NCBI GenBank assembly: GCA_003255025.1
Contig: QANY01002976.1
Coordinates: 2,774,615-2,838,614, forward strand
Source of the DNA: Datisca glomerata
Lineage: Eukaryota; Streptophyta; Magnoliopsida; Cucurbitales; Datiscaceae
Length of the DNA: 64,000 bases
Reading direction: 5' to 3'
Both the position numbers and the translations under genes were made by a program. Positions 1 through 10,667 of this stretch are shown in pieces; the first letter of the stretch is position 1, and the number at the start of each line of letters is the position of its first letter. The notes beneath the pieces are model-generated. The model saw nothing but the letters and a program-made list of their open reading frames with translations, ran no database searches and had not been told where the DNA came from.

Positions 1-130
1 TAATTTACGAGCGTCAATTCTGATGATAAAAAAATGAAATAATAATCACATACAACCGTGACATATGACAATAATACATAAATAAATAAGAAGAGATAAC
101 AACTATACAGAATAATGGAAAGAAATGTTA
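1..130 (-). repeat. Ogre-B 3' LTR, distal piece (continues left of window)
   Basis: This stretch matches positions about 21,091-21,230, inside the 5' LTR of Ogre-B, in the same orientation and with few differences. It stops abruptly at about 130, after the shared run aatgttag, where plus-strand Ogre ORF1 sequence begins. I read it as the far part of the 3' LTR of Ogre-B, separated from its other parts (3625-4781 inverted, and 8304-9156) by the Ogre-C insertion and a later inversion. The last roughly 530 bp of that LTR should lie left of the window. Confidence 0.75.
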
Positions 131-1255
131 GATGGTGATTTTCAATGGGTTCCGCTCCCGGGACCATGGGGTTGTACTAGTTATTCTCCGCTAATGGCAC
201 TCCGTCAATTATACATGAGATAGTTTGTCCCCACCACGCATGCATTGAAGGATATTGAGGTTAGTTATGATTCTCAAGAAATTGAACAAAAACTACAGCG
301 GTTGATTGGAGCTTGGAAAATAACAAGAAGGATGCGAAATGAAAAGAATCGCATGAACTGCACAAAGGAGTATGAAGCATGGCTTGAGAGTAGAAACAAA
401 ATAATTATTGCCTTACCAATTGAGGATGTACCATCAGCCAAATCACTGGAAGTTCATCAAAATATTGCTAAAAAGGAGGAGCTAGATGAGTTATATGAGG
501 AGCGTAAAAAAGTTCTAGCCCATTTGGAAGGAAACAGATGACTAGAAGTCGAGGTGAATTTGTCTGAGAAACACAGAATCGAAGCTGAAGAACGACTCAA
601 AGAGTTAAGAAATAAGGTTGAGGATCAGGCGTATCTAAAGCGAAAAAACTCAGAGTTGGGAACTGACACTCGCCAATTGGGCAACAGAATTAGAAAGATG
701 GCGGAAAACAATAAGAACTTGCAAGAGGATCAAATCATGAAGTTAGAGAGGGAAAATAAACTGGTACGAGAAATTCTAGAAGAGGTGAAGGGAACTGTTG
801 ATAAGAAAAATGCGTACGCCGTCGAGTTAGAAGAGAAATATGATGCCTTACGATGAATCGTTGATAATTTGCAAGTTGATTTAGACAATCAGAAAGTTAA
901 AAAGACTTAGTAAACAAATGATTCTGAAGAATTATTGAAAGTCATCGCAAGCCTTGAGCACCAAGTTAGAGCTTATCAGAACATGGCAGAAAAGTTGGCA
1001 AGAAACAATGACGCTAATGTTGATAAAATGAGATATGATTATCAGTTGCTACAACAAGAGTACAACTTGATTCGACAACGATCTGGGCAGGTTGTGGAAT
1101 GGCTTAAAGGCATGGCTATGAGAGCGGACAATTTGGAGGAACAAGCTTCATTTTTGAAGAGAAATGTCTTGCTCATCCATCCTAATGGGGAGAACTTGTC
1201 TAAATTTTTGGAAGAAGTCAACCGGGATTTGGGTCATTTGGGTCGTTTTGTATGA
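131..1255 (+). pseudogene. Ogre-C ORF1, C-terminal coiled-coil part (inverted fragment)
   Basis: This is the C-terminal half of the extra ORF that Ogre elements carry upstream of gag. It is homologous to 33,570-34,685 in Ogre-D and 61,470-62,450 in Ogre-H. Visible parts are a conserved start around RQLYMR, a linker with the run EEYDELYEER-like charge pattern, and a long Glu/Lys/Arg-rich helical stretch with heptad character, suggesting a coiled coil. The frame is broken by stops near 538, 854 and 908 and ends at 1255. The N-terminal half of the same ORF lies on the opposite strand at 4782-5744; the two were one gene before an inversion. The role of Ogre ORF1 is not known; its coiled coil suggests protein-protein contacts. 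Confidence 0.8.
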
Positions 1256-1513
1256 ACTCATGTTATGAAGTAATGTAATTGACTTCTACATACTCATATG
1301 TAGTGGATGGCTCTACTAATTGAATGAAATTGATTACTTTAGAACTTTCAGTTTGCGCAGTATCATTTCTCATGCATAAGTTTACTCTCATTATTTCTTC
1401 TTTTTATTAGCAAAAATCTACATCTCATTGCTTTATTTTTATTTTAAAGAAATTTTCCAAAGATAGCCCGACAACTTCGACATCCCTATCGAACTCGAGC
1501 TCAAGTTAGGGTC

Positions 1514-2306
1514 ATGGACGAGCAAGAAAGTGAGCAATCACGAGAGGAAATGAAGGAAGAGATTAGGGAGCTAAAAGAGAAAATGGCTAAAGTCCTCGAA
1601 CTCCTCGCCGCAAGTAAGGGAAAGGCCTATTTTGAAAATCCGCAAGGGGCTTAATCATCACAAAATCAACTGCCAAACGATACTCCACTTTACCCTCCTG
1701 GGTTCACTCCAAACTATCAACGTCATCAGGTTGACCAGTTTCAGCATGCTTCACCACCAATAAATATCGAGCATCATCCATTTTCAAATGTTCAGGAAAC
1801 AATGCAGACGGGGAAAACTGGGTACAATCCATCCGCGATGGCATGTGGTCACAACCAAGCTTTCACTCCACAAGGTGAACTCGTTAATGAGCCAATCATC
1901 ATAACCGATGTTGATGACCCAAAGATGTAGAAGCCTATTACCAAGCCAAGTGATGACCCACGATCAAAAGATAAATTGGACTTTCTGGAGGAGAGATTAC
2001 GTGCTATTGAAGGATTTGATGTATACGGTACCATTGATGCCACCCAATTATGTTTGGTCCCTGATGTGAACATCCCACATAAATTCAAACTACCTGAGTT
2101 TGTAAAATACGATGGTAGTACGTGCCCCAGAAGTCACCTTATTATGTACTGCAGAAAAATGGCTGCTTGTGCAAATGATGATAAAATGCTGATTCATTTT
2201 TTTCAAGATAGCCTGATGGGGGCCACATCTCGTTGGTATATCCAATTGGATAACCAACATATTCGGAGGTGGGAAGATCTAGCAAATGCTTTTTTAAGAC
2301 AATATA
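1514..2306 (+). pseudogene. Ogre-C gag, N-terminal fragment
   Basis: The reading starts at the ATG of MDEQESEQ, about 258 bp after the ORF1 stop, as in Ogre-D (34,947). It runs through a charged N-terminal helix, a Pro/Gln-rich linker, and the conserved capsid core with LPEF.KYDGS, CPRSHL..YC, HFFQDSL and ASRWY.QLD. In-frame stops occur at 1652 (CAA to TAA relative to Ogre-D) and near 1927. At about 2306 the capsid sequence ends in the middle of FLRQYK and passes straight into LTR sequence. The rest of gag, pro and pol of this copy is therefore deleted. Gag would form the cytoplasmic virus-like particle; this copy cannot. Confidence 0.85.
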
Positions 2307-3624
2307 AGTTGGATATTGAGATGTTTTTGTCATCAACTCAATTAATGAGGATGATGATAAAGCTTTTGAGGGGTGAAAAAATTAACCAAATGTGAATCAA
2401 CCTTTTTAATGGGTTGAAAGTGTACATTTGATGCAAAGATCCCCTATGATAATTTCTCACACATAACAATGCATAAAATAGAGAGTAAAACCTCTATATA
2501 AGATTATACAAATATCTAAGTTGTGAAATTTTCAATTTTCCTACAAGTCTTTTCTTTTTAAAATATTATGTTCATCATTTTGTGACATTTGTTTAAACTA
2601 ATTATTATCCATGATCATCCCCTTTGCTATTTGATTAGCAATGACTAATGAGAAACGGAAAGAAAAATGGTAATTATTAGACTAAGTAGTAAAAAAAATA
2701 GATATATTTATGTTAAAAATATATTGTTTATTTTTCATCATTTTTTTAATTAATTAATTTATTTATTTAATAATAATAATATTATTANTTTTAATTTTTT
2801 TCTTTCATTTATTACATAATATGGTTTTTACTTTATTCTTGCATTATTGTGTTTTTTATGCATGTTTTATATAATCTCAACATTTTATGTTTTCTATAAT
2901 TTGACATCCTATAACTTATCTCTATTCTTTTACTTCCCTTTTGTTGTAATTATTAACCTTTATTTCCTTTACATGTTTATTTATTTAGCGTTCTTGCATT
3001 GTCATGCTTATAATGCGATTCTTGCATTATTCTCTTGTTATTATAATTAATGTTCATGTATGTGTGGATTATAATTTTAATAAATATATTTAAATTTTGT
3101 TACTTCTATTACTTAATTTTCACTAAAAAAAGTTGACGATGGATTTTGAGATTTTTGGGATACCAAACTTCTCGAACTACTGAGGTGAGGAGTTATTCTT
3201 GGGACACCGAGAATAACTCTAATAATAATTTGATTTAAAAAGATATAGAATACAAAAAAATAATTTTCCAACGGTCTTTGAACCACCCATTAAAAGTAAT
3301 TTATTTTGTTCATTTCTATGATACAAAATGCATCAAATGGGACATTCAAAAATGAATCTCTTTAGCCTTTGCCTTAAAATAAAAAATTTGATAGCATTTG
3401 ATTAAATTTGGTAACCATTTTATAATGGGTGTTGTGGGGTGCTAATACCTTCCCCACACACAAACGACTCCCGAACCAACTTTGAGTTTTCATAGACAAA
3501 AAATTTTCATCTTAAAATTGGGTGACCAATCACACCCTAAAATGATTGGTGGCGACTCCAAATTTCTTTTTCCTTAAAAATGAATTTTTTAATCGCCGTT
3601 CCGTGTTGCACGCAAGTTGCGACA
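2307..3624 (+). repeat. Ogre-C 3' LTR, 5'-truncated (inverted fragment)
   Basis: It aligns with about 30,411-31,932 of the Ogre-D 5' LTR in the same orientation, from the run aagttggat through the LTR end ttgcgaca. It starts at a deletion junction with gag and ends at a proper LTR terminus (CA at 3623-3624), followed by atagt, read here as a target-site duplication. The single n at 2788 sits where the Ogre-D and Ogre-C 5' LTR copies carry a palindrome, which is absent here. The LTR would hold promoter and polyadenylation signals, but the TATA-containing 5' part has been lost. Confidence 0.8.
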
Positions 3625-4781
3625 ATAGTCTAAAATAAAAAATAGTATATTTATATCCCAAACAAAATTATTTATTTATTTTTAGTGATTTTTGTTTAAA
3701 TTAGTTACCATCTATGATCATTCTTCTGCTATTTGATTAGCATTGAGTGACTAAATGAAAAATGATAAATTAGTTACCACCCTTCAAAAGCTTTATCCTC
3801 ATCTTCATTGATTGAGTTGATGATAAAAAAATTTCATTATCAAACTTATAGAGCAAACAAACTTATATATGAAAAAGGAAACAAAGAAATATCAAATACA
3901 TGAATTAACTCAATGTGAATCAACCATTTAATGGGTTGAAAGTGTAAATTTGATGAAAATTTATCCTATGATAATTTCTCATATGTAAAATAGAGAGTAA
4001 AATGTCTATACAAGATTATGTAAATATTTAAACTTTGATTTTTTTTTTAATGTTCTTACAAGTCTTCTCTTCTTTTCTTTTTAATTTTTGACCATCATTT
4101 TAGTGACACTTGTTTAAACTAGTTACCATCCATGATTATTCCTAGCAATGAATGAAGAACTGAAAAATGGTAATTAGTGAACTAAGTAGTCCAAAATGAA
4201 AAATGGTATATTTATATCCCAAATAAATTTATTTATTTATTTATTTTTAGTGACACTTATTTAAATTAGTTACTATACATGATCATTCATTTACTATTTG
4301 ATTAGCATTGAGTGACTAAATGAAAAAGGATAATTAATAGACTATATAGTAAAAAAATTAGCATGCTTATGGCCATTATATATGAAATTAAATATTTTTT
4401 ATAGGTTAATTTATTTTACACATAGAAAATTTATTATTAATTTATTTACTAAATACTTATATATACACATATATGTTTAAAGAAACAAAAGAAAATTAAG
4501 AAAAATGACAGAGGGTGACATCACGCTATGTTAAGTAACAGATGGTGACATCACCCTCTATAAAAAACATTTTTTTGTTTTTTTCTGTCTTTTAATTTTT
4601 TTTGAGTTTTTTTTAATATTTTGTTTTTTGTTGTTTTCATTTTATTTGTTTTTTTGTGTTTGTTTATTTTTCTATTTTTAGTAGATATTATTGATTTGTT
4701 TTAATTTATTTTTATATATGTTTTAATTATTTCATGTCTTGTTTCATTATTTTTTCACTCTACATATTTTTTTTAAATTTA
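3625..4781 (+). repeat. Ogre-B 3' LTR, middle piece, inverted
   Basis: The reverse complement of this stretch matches Ogre-B 5' LTR positions about 21,250-21,690, including the trinucleotide-rich run near tattttggactac and the repeated gatgtcaccctct motif at 4505-4556. Part of the piece (about 3790-4190) carries further LTR modules that also occur near 8320-8700 and 21,700-21,790, so short LTR segments recur within it. It is in opposite orientation to the flanking pieces (1-130 and 8304-9156) of the same LTR. It begins with atagt, the inverted form of the Ogre-C target duplication, and ends at the inversion breakpoint near 4781. Confidence 0.7.
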
Positions 4782-5744
4782 AATGGCATCCAAATAACAT
4801 CATCATCTTTCAACTTGGATAGGTATGAGAGCCAAGCCCCTTTTTTGGGAAACTGCAGATTCCATTTGGCCATTCCAAATTATGCAATAAGGATCCTCGT
4901 CTTCATCCATGGACTTGAGAACTTAACTTGAGGACACTTGAAATCTAGCGGACATCTTAGATGGCTGAGAATCTAAATACACAAAAGAGTTGAGGAGCCG
5001 ATGAACTTTCCTTTTCCAGACACTCGGATGTGATTCAAAAAACAGATAGTCTCAGTGAGAATTGAGATAACAGGGTTAACACCATGTTTGACTTGAAGGA
5101 ACATTTTTATCACTTTATCATCCATATAACCTTGGATCTTTAGAAATAACAGGATGTCATAAATACACAGAGCATAAAGACTCATGCTTTTATCCTCCTT
5201 CAAAAAATTCTGGGTGAGATCTAGGAGGTAATCCAATGGCACACACTCATTTCCCCCCTTTAATTTTCAAACTTTTCTCAATCTGACACGCATGGATAGT
5301 ACCTAAGAGCTTAGACAAAGCTCTCTTCAACGTGAGATTTTTGTCATAGTTATAAACTTTGTCGGCATTTTGCAACGGGACATTCAGTAGTGCTTGATAT
5401 TCTTCAATTGTAGGAGTAAGATCAATTATTCCGAAGGTGAAACATCTATAATGAGGGTCCTAGAAATGCATTAAATCTTCAAGGACGGGAACGTTGACTA
5501 CAATATACAATAGATAAGCTATGTGACCATATTTTCCGACAAACAAACTTTTCTGCTCTGATGAAAAATCCTCCCATATCTTTTTTAACCTCTCCAAGTC
5601 AATGCGTGAGAAATTTATCTTAGTGATTGATGGTAGAAGAACAACGTCTTCCTTTTTCAGACAATCTCCTTTATGTTTCTGTGATTCCTCTGACCATTGG
5701 GCTACCGTAACTTGATCTTCTATCACACTCGAAGTGGGAGTCAT
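4782..5744 (-). pseudogene. Ogre-C ORF1, N-terminal part
   Basis: The start is the ATG at 5744, giving MTPTSSVIEDQ, the same N-terminus as Ogre-B (19,904), Ogre-D (32,578) and Ogre-H (60,480). Following blocks include LERLKKIWEDFS, KYGHIAYLLYI, then after frame breaks PLDYLLDLTQN, DDKVIKMFLQVKHGVNPVIS and SGKGKFIGSSTLLCI. This conserved globular part resembles the plant-mobile-domain-like proteins of Tat/Ogre ORF1 (annotated as DUF7745 in recent Pfam, from memory). Stops occur at 5460 and around 5243. The fragment ends at about 4782 at the inversion breakpoint, and its continuation is on the plus strand from 131. Confidence 0.8.
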
Positions 5745-6356
5745 GGTCTCTAAAATATGAATGAATTGAATACTTCTTTAAAATCCCATTACGCAGCATG
5801 ATGCATGTATGCAAAACAGAAAGATGAAGTTAGTAGCAAAACAATGAAGAGAAGACATGTTTAAGTGACACAAGACATATATACATGCACAAAATTAATC
5901 ATGATTTCATCAGAAATCTAACGTTGGTCATGATGTGAGCTCTAAAAACATAATACATGTGTGGTTGGGCTCTAAAAATCTCTTAATAGGCTTCCAGGTT
6001 GTCCACACTGTTATCTGAATAGAGTAACAGGGGCCCCCAAACGGTATCCCGAAAGAGTCGACCTGAGTGAGAACTTTCATGAGCCTGCACGGGAACCGTA
6101 GTTCCACGAAGGCATTCCACTACTCATTCTCGCTAATCCTAAAAGGAAAGACCTGGTATAGGGCTAGTGTGTATGTGTGAAAGTAAAAATTATGTAAAAA
6201 AATATACTTCGTAAAAAAATAACTTATGTACAACTACAGTCACGAAAAAATTAATAAATCATATAAACGAAACAAGAACCAATACAAAAGGATAACATAC
6301 GATGAAATTTTGGCTTGACTCTTTATTGATCTAAAGATGGTTAGACCAATTGTTAC

Positions 6357-6374
6357 TCCCCAGTGGAGTCGCCA
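6357..6374 (-). promoter_or_regulatory. Ogre-C primer binding site
   Basis: On the minus strand this reads TGGCGACTCCACTGGGGA, three bases after the LTR end. It begins with TGG, complementary to a tRNA CCA end, as required for priming minus-strand DNA synthesis. Ogre elements are described as using tRNA-Arg; I assign that from family knowledge, not from a tRNA present here. This is the best preserved of the four Ogre PBS copies in the window. Confidence 0.8.
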
Positions 6375-7138
6375 AGCTGTCGCAACGTGCGTGCGACGCG
6401 GAGCGGCGATTAAGAAATTCATTTTTTTAAGGAAAAAGAAATTTGGAGTCGCCACCAATCATTTTAGGGTGTGATTGGTCACCCAATTTTAAGATGAAAT
6501 TTTTTGGTCTACAAAAACTCAAAGTTAGTTCGGGAGTCGTTTATGTGTAGGGAAGGTATTAGCACCCCACAACACCCATTATAAAATGGTTACCAAATTT
6601 AATCAAATGCTATCTAATTTTTTATTTTAAGGAAAAGGTTAAAGAGATTCATTTTTGAATGTCCCATTTGATGCATTTTGTATCATAGAAATGAACAAAA
6701 TAAATTACTTTTAATGGGTGGTTCAAAGACCATTGAAAAATTATTTTTTTGTATTCTTATATCTTTTTAAATCAAAGCATTATTAGTGTTATTCTCGGTG
6801 TCCCAAGAATAACTCCTCACCTCAGTAGTTCGAGAAGTGTGGTATCCCAAAAATCTCAAAATCCATCGTCGGCTTTTTTTAGTGAAAATTAAATAATAGA
6901 AGTAACAAAATTTAAATCTAATTATTAAAATTATAATTTACACATACATGAACATTAATTATATTAATAAGGGAATAATGCAAGAATCGCATTATAAGCT
7001 TGACGATGCAAGAATGCTAAATAAATAAACATGTAAAGGAAATAAAGGTTAATAATTACAACAAAAGGGAAGTAAAAGAATAGAGATAAGTTATAGGATG
7101 TCAAATTATAGAAAACATAAAATGTTGAGATTATATAA

Positions 7139-7171
7139 NNNNNNNNNNNNNNNNNNNNNNNNNNNNNNNNN
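7139..7171. other. Assembly gap (33 N)
   Basis: A run of 33 N lies inside the Ogre-C 5' LTR. Aligning the sides with Ogre-D (about 31,020-31,170) suggests the true missing sequence could be around 100-150 bp. The gap abuts a near-perfect palindrome, a plausible reason for the failed assembly. Confidence 0.95.
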
Positions 7172-7175
7172 TTGC

Positions 7176-7204
7176 TGCAACAGAGGAAAGTTTCCTCTGT
7201 TGCA
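7176..7204. repeat. Perfect LTR palindrome (14-bp arms)
   Basis: Two 14-bp arms, TGCAACAGAGGAAA and its complement, are separated by one base. A related hairpin with 11-bp arms and a 5-bp loop is at 30,954-30,980 in the Ogre-D LTR, with a further half-copy at about 31,008-31,020. It could form a strong hairpin in the LTR transcript or in single-stranded DNA. No function is known to me. Confidence 0.85.
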
Positions 7205-8074
7205 CTCCTTTTTTTTCTTTTTTATATGATATAATATATTATAATATAATATAATAATAATATTATTAAATTAATTAATTAATTAATTAAAAATGATGAA
7301 AAATAAATAATATATTTTTTAACATAAATATGTCTATTTTTTTTACTACTTAGTCTAATAATTACCATTTTTCTTTCCTTCCCTCATTAGTCATTGCTAA
7401 TCAAATAGCAAAGGAGATGATTATGGATGATAATTAGTTCAAACAAATGTCACAAAATGATGAACATAATATTTTAAAAAGAAAAGACTTGTAGGAAAAT
7501 TAAAAATTTCACAACTTAGATATTTGCATAATCTTGTATAGAGGTTTTACTCTCTATTTTATGCACTGTTATGTGTGAGAAATTATCCTAGGCGATCTTT
7601 CCATCAAATGTACACTTTCAACCCATTAAAAGGGTTGATTCACATCTGGTCAATTTTTCCACCCCTCAAAAGCTTTATCATCATCCTCATTAATTGAGTT
7701 GATGACAAAGACATCTCAATATCCAACTTGTAAAGAAATCATCAAAGCATGAAATTAAAATGTTAAGATTTAAATGAGAAGAAATGATAAAGAATGAACA
7801 ATCCACTTATGTATAAAAAAATACAAAAGATATCAACTACATTCATATGAAGAAGAGAGATGAACAAAATATATTATGAGCAAATGTACCAAACAATTAA
7901 ACTACCTTGAGAAAAAGAATGGAAGAAGATGAAGATAATAGAAGTCTAGAAACTCTTCCTCTCTCTAAAATCACCTCTCTTTCTCACTCCAACCCCTCTC
8001 TTTCTCACTCTAAAAAAAATGACTTTCCCTTTTTTTACTCCAAAAGACCCTGCTCTTAAGTGAAGACGTCATCC

Positions 8075-8083
8075 CTATTTATA
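8075..8083 (-). promoter_or_regulatory. Ogre-C LTR TATA box
   Basis: Minus-strand TATAAATAG lies about 225 bp into the LTR, preceded by CAAACCCTAATTTTGCC-like sequence and followed by a region rich in GAGAAAGAGAG repeats. The same arrangement is at 30,053-30,060 in Ogre-D. It fits a Pol II start about 30 bp downstream, so the U3/R border would be near 8045. Confidence 0.6.
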
Positions 8084-8303
8084 GGCAAAATTAGGGTTTG
8101 CCTTTTTTACTTTTAGTCTTTTTTTCAATTTTTATTTTTTAGTCCTTTTTTTCAATTTTTACATTTTAGTCCTTGGACCACTTTTCTTATTTTAGTATTG
8201 GATTAGTTTTCAAATTATACATATAGTCTTGGATTATTATATGAGCCAAAATATAAAGCATGTATATTTCATGTATTAGACCGGATAAAATACGGTATCT
8301 ACA

Positions 8304-9156
8304 ACTACTTAGTTCACTAATTACCATTTTTCATTTCTTCATTCATTACTAAGAATGATCATGGATGGTAACTAGTTTAAAGAAGTGTCATTAAAATGAT
8401 GGTCACAAATTAAAAAGAAAAGAAGAGAAGACTTGTAAGAGCATAAAAAAAAATCAAAACTTAAATATTTGCATAATCTTGTATATATGTTTTACTCTCT
8501 ATTTATATACATATGAGAAATTATCATAAGAGATCTTTTAATCAAATGTACACTTTCAACCCATTAAAGGGTTAATTCACATTGAGTTAATTTTACACTC
8601 CTCAAAAGCTTTATCCTCATCCTCATTGATTGAGTTAATGACAAAAAAATCCCATCATCAAACTTGTAGAGCAAACAAACTTATATATGGAAAAAGAAAA
8701 AAATATATATAAAATACATGAATATGAAGAAGAGAGATGATTAATAAGAATGAACAAAATATATTATAAGCTAAAAATGCAAGAGATTTGAACTATTTTA
8801 ATAAAATAAAATGAGAAGATGGAAAATGAATAGAAATGAAAACTCTCATTCTTTCTCTTTTTCACAATTTTCTCAAGACTTCTCTTTCTCTCTCTAAAAT
8901 CCCTTCTCTTTCTCACTCTCCAAATCTGCCCTTTCAAGTGAAGACCCCCTTTATTTTTAGGCTTATTTAGGACTTCACTTTTTATTTTTAGTCATTTTTT
9001 TCCTTTTTTTATTTTTTAGTCATTGGACAAATCTTCTTATTTTTAGGCATTAGGCTATTTTTCAAATTATACACATAGTCTCAGACTAGTATATGAGTCA
9101 AAAAAATAAAATTTGTATTTTTAAAGTATTGGACTGGACAAAATACGGTATCTACA
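8304..9156 (-). repeat. Ogre-B 3' LTR, proximal piece
   Basis: On the minus strand it starts TGTAGATACCG at 9156, directly after a polypurine tract, and matches the first roughly 530 bp and neighbouring modules of the Ogre-B 5' LTR (22,216 downward). It is cut at 8304 by the terminus of the Ogre-C LTR. The first five bases, actac, are the target duplication of that insertion. Its TATA region (around 8950) has decayed relative to the 5' copy. Confidence 0.8.
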
Positions 9157-9168
9157 TCTGCCCTCTTT
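9157..9168 (-). promoter_or_regulatory. Ogre-B polypurine tract
   Basis: On the minus strand the purine-rich run AAAAGAGGGCAGA lies immediately upstream of the LTR start TGTAGA. This is the expected primer for plus-strand DNA synthesis during reverse transcription. It confirms that the LTR at 9156 is the 3' LTR of a minus-strand element. Confidence 0.75.
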
Positions 9169-9229
9169 TGTTCACGCTTCTAAACTTAAGAGGTGTACAA
9201 GGGTGTAGATAAGTATTTTGATCGAGAAA

Positions 9230-9780
9230 AAACTATATAGATAAGGGGAATAGAAACCTCAACTTATTCGGGTTTTATGAAATGACAGAACTTATGAAAT
9301 AGACTTGGATAGACACAGACTTTAACCTCGACTCAATTCGGGTACGATTTAACCCTATAAATTGACCAAGCACTGACACCGAGCTTCGACCGCGACAAAA
9401 TCAGGTTGGATTTAACCTAAGATAAAGAAAGGACGTGGACTTGGATAGACGCACACTTCGACCTCGACTCGATGTGGGTTTGATTTAACCATATTAATTG
9501 AAATGGACCAGGCGCTGACACCGAGCTTCGACAACGACAAAGTTGAGTTTGATTTAACCAAAGATAAAGAAACAACGTGGACCTGGATATAGGCAAGCTT
9601 CGACCTCGACTCGATGCGGATTCGATTTAACCATATTAATTGAAATGGACCAGGCGCTGACACTAGGCTTTGACCTCGAGAAAGTCGTATTCAATTTAAC
9701 CGAGATATTTAAAAGGAAACAGACTTGGATAGACGCGAGCTTCGACCTCGACTCAATTCAGGTTCGATTTAACTGAAGAT
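9230..9780 (-). repeat. Ogre-B tandem repeats between integrase and 3' LTR
   Basis: About seven units of roughly 70 bp, each ending on the plus strand in a GATTTAACC-type block, alternate between two types. One contains ATTGAAATGGACCAGGCGCTGAC and the other a GACTTGGATAGACGC-type block. The homologous array in Ogre-D is at 43,130-43,526. Tandem arrays in this untranslated region are known for Ogre elements; their role is unclear. Confidence 0.8.
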
Positions 9781-10667
9781 GTTGAAATGATATTTGATCT
9801 GATTTTTACAAGTTTCATATGGTACAAGAGCTAGACTAATGCAGGCTCTAAAAGTGTTGGAAAGTCATGTATGGATTTTGAAAGAATCTCTTTAAATGAT
9901 TCATGAACTTGAATTGCATCAAAACAAATCAATATGATGCATGTCTATACATTGTAATTATTGAATATAAATGTAAAGTAGTGATTTTGAGTGCATGTAT
10001 GCTATACATGATTGAAAACATTTGTAAGAAAATTGTTTGACGTTTTTTTGAAAGTTGACTCATGTCGCCATATCCTTCATCCTTCAAATCAATCACTTGG
10101 CCTAAAGTCATGGACTCACAATAAAGTATCGAGCATACTTTCAAGAAAATGATGCATTCTTATTCATTGGTTTGTGCCCCAGTATTCGGCTTCACTTCGA
10201 TGATGAAGAAAAGTGAATATTTTCTCCACATTCTACTTCTTTTTTGTAATTTAATTGCAATCCTCCAATCGTGCTTTTAGCCTTAATTATGTGCATACTG
10301 ACTTTCTCGTGGTGACTTTTCAGATTTGACCTCGCACTCAGACCGCCTTTCTTAGTTCTTATTCTTTTCTTTTTTTTCTTTTTTTAATTAGCTTTCACCT
10401 AACCAAGTTTATGCTTCTGAGTTATTGCAAGAGTAATGAATGATATCTTAGAATTGAGAGAAATAAGAAATAATCAAAATAAGGAGAAGATGAAGTATAT
10501 GTATTTGTCAACTCAGAAAGAATAAAAAAAGCATTTCATCGATGATGAATAATGTTTACAAACAATTATTTGGTAAAAAAATATTTGGAATAAGAATTTC
10601 TCCAGTATTCTAGATAGCTCTTTTTTTAAAAAATATTTTTTGCCTAACATTCTCATACTTAGAGCGG
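9781..10667 (-). other. Ogre-B 3' untranslated region
   Basis: This non-coding spacer lies between the integrase stop (10,668) and the tandem array. It is co-linear with 42,243-43,110 of Ogre-D, sharing blocks such as GTCATGGACTC and CAAGTGATTGATTTGAAG in inverse orientation. I see no conserved reading frame. Confidence 0.7.

Larger units (their letters stand above)
6378..8303 (-). repeat. Ogre-C 5' LTR (about 1.93 kb)
   Basis: On the minus strand it begins TGTAGATACCG at 8303 and ends TTGCGACA at 6378, the same termini as the Ogre-B and Ogre-D LTRs. The PBS follows directly. The outer flank 8304-8308 is actac, matching the inverted atagt at 3625-3629, which marks this as the end of an insertion into the Ogre-B 3' LTR. 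It contains a TATA box, a pyrimidine-rich downstream stretch and a palindrome next to an assembly gap. The gap means its true length is uncertain. Confidence 0.88.

Noticed and set aside
2300..2395. Extra gag C-terminus FLSSTQLMRMM...
   Set aside because: It is LTR sequence read through from gag after the microhomology deletion, not a real gag tail.
4734..4931. Plus-strand frame of 65 codons
   Set aside because: It crosses the inversion breakpoint and consists half of LTR sequence and half of antisense ORF1, so it is not a gene.
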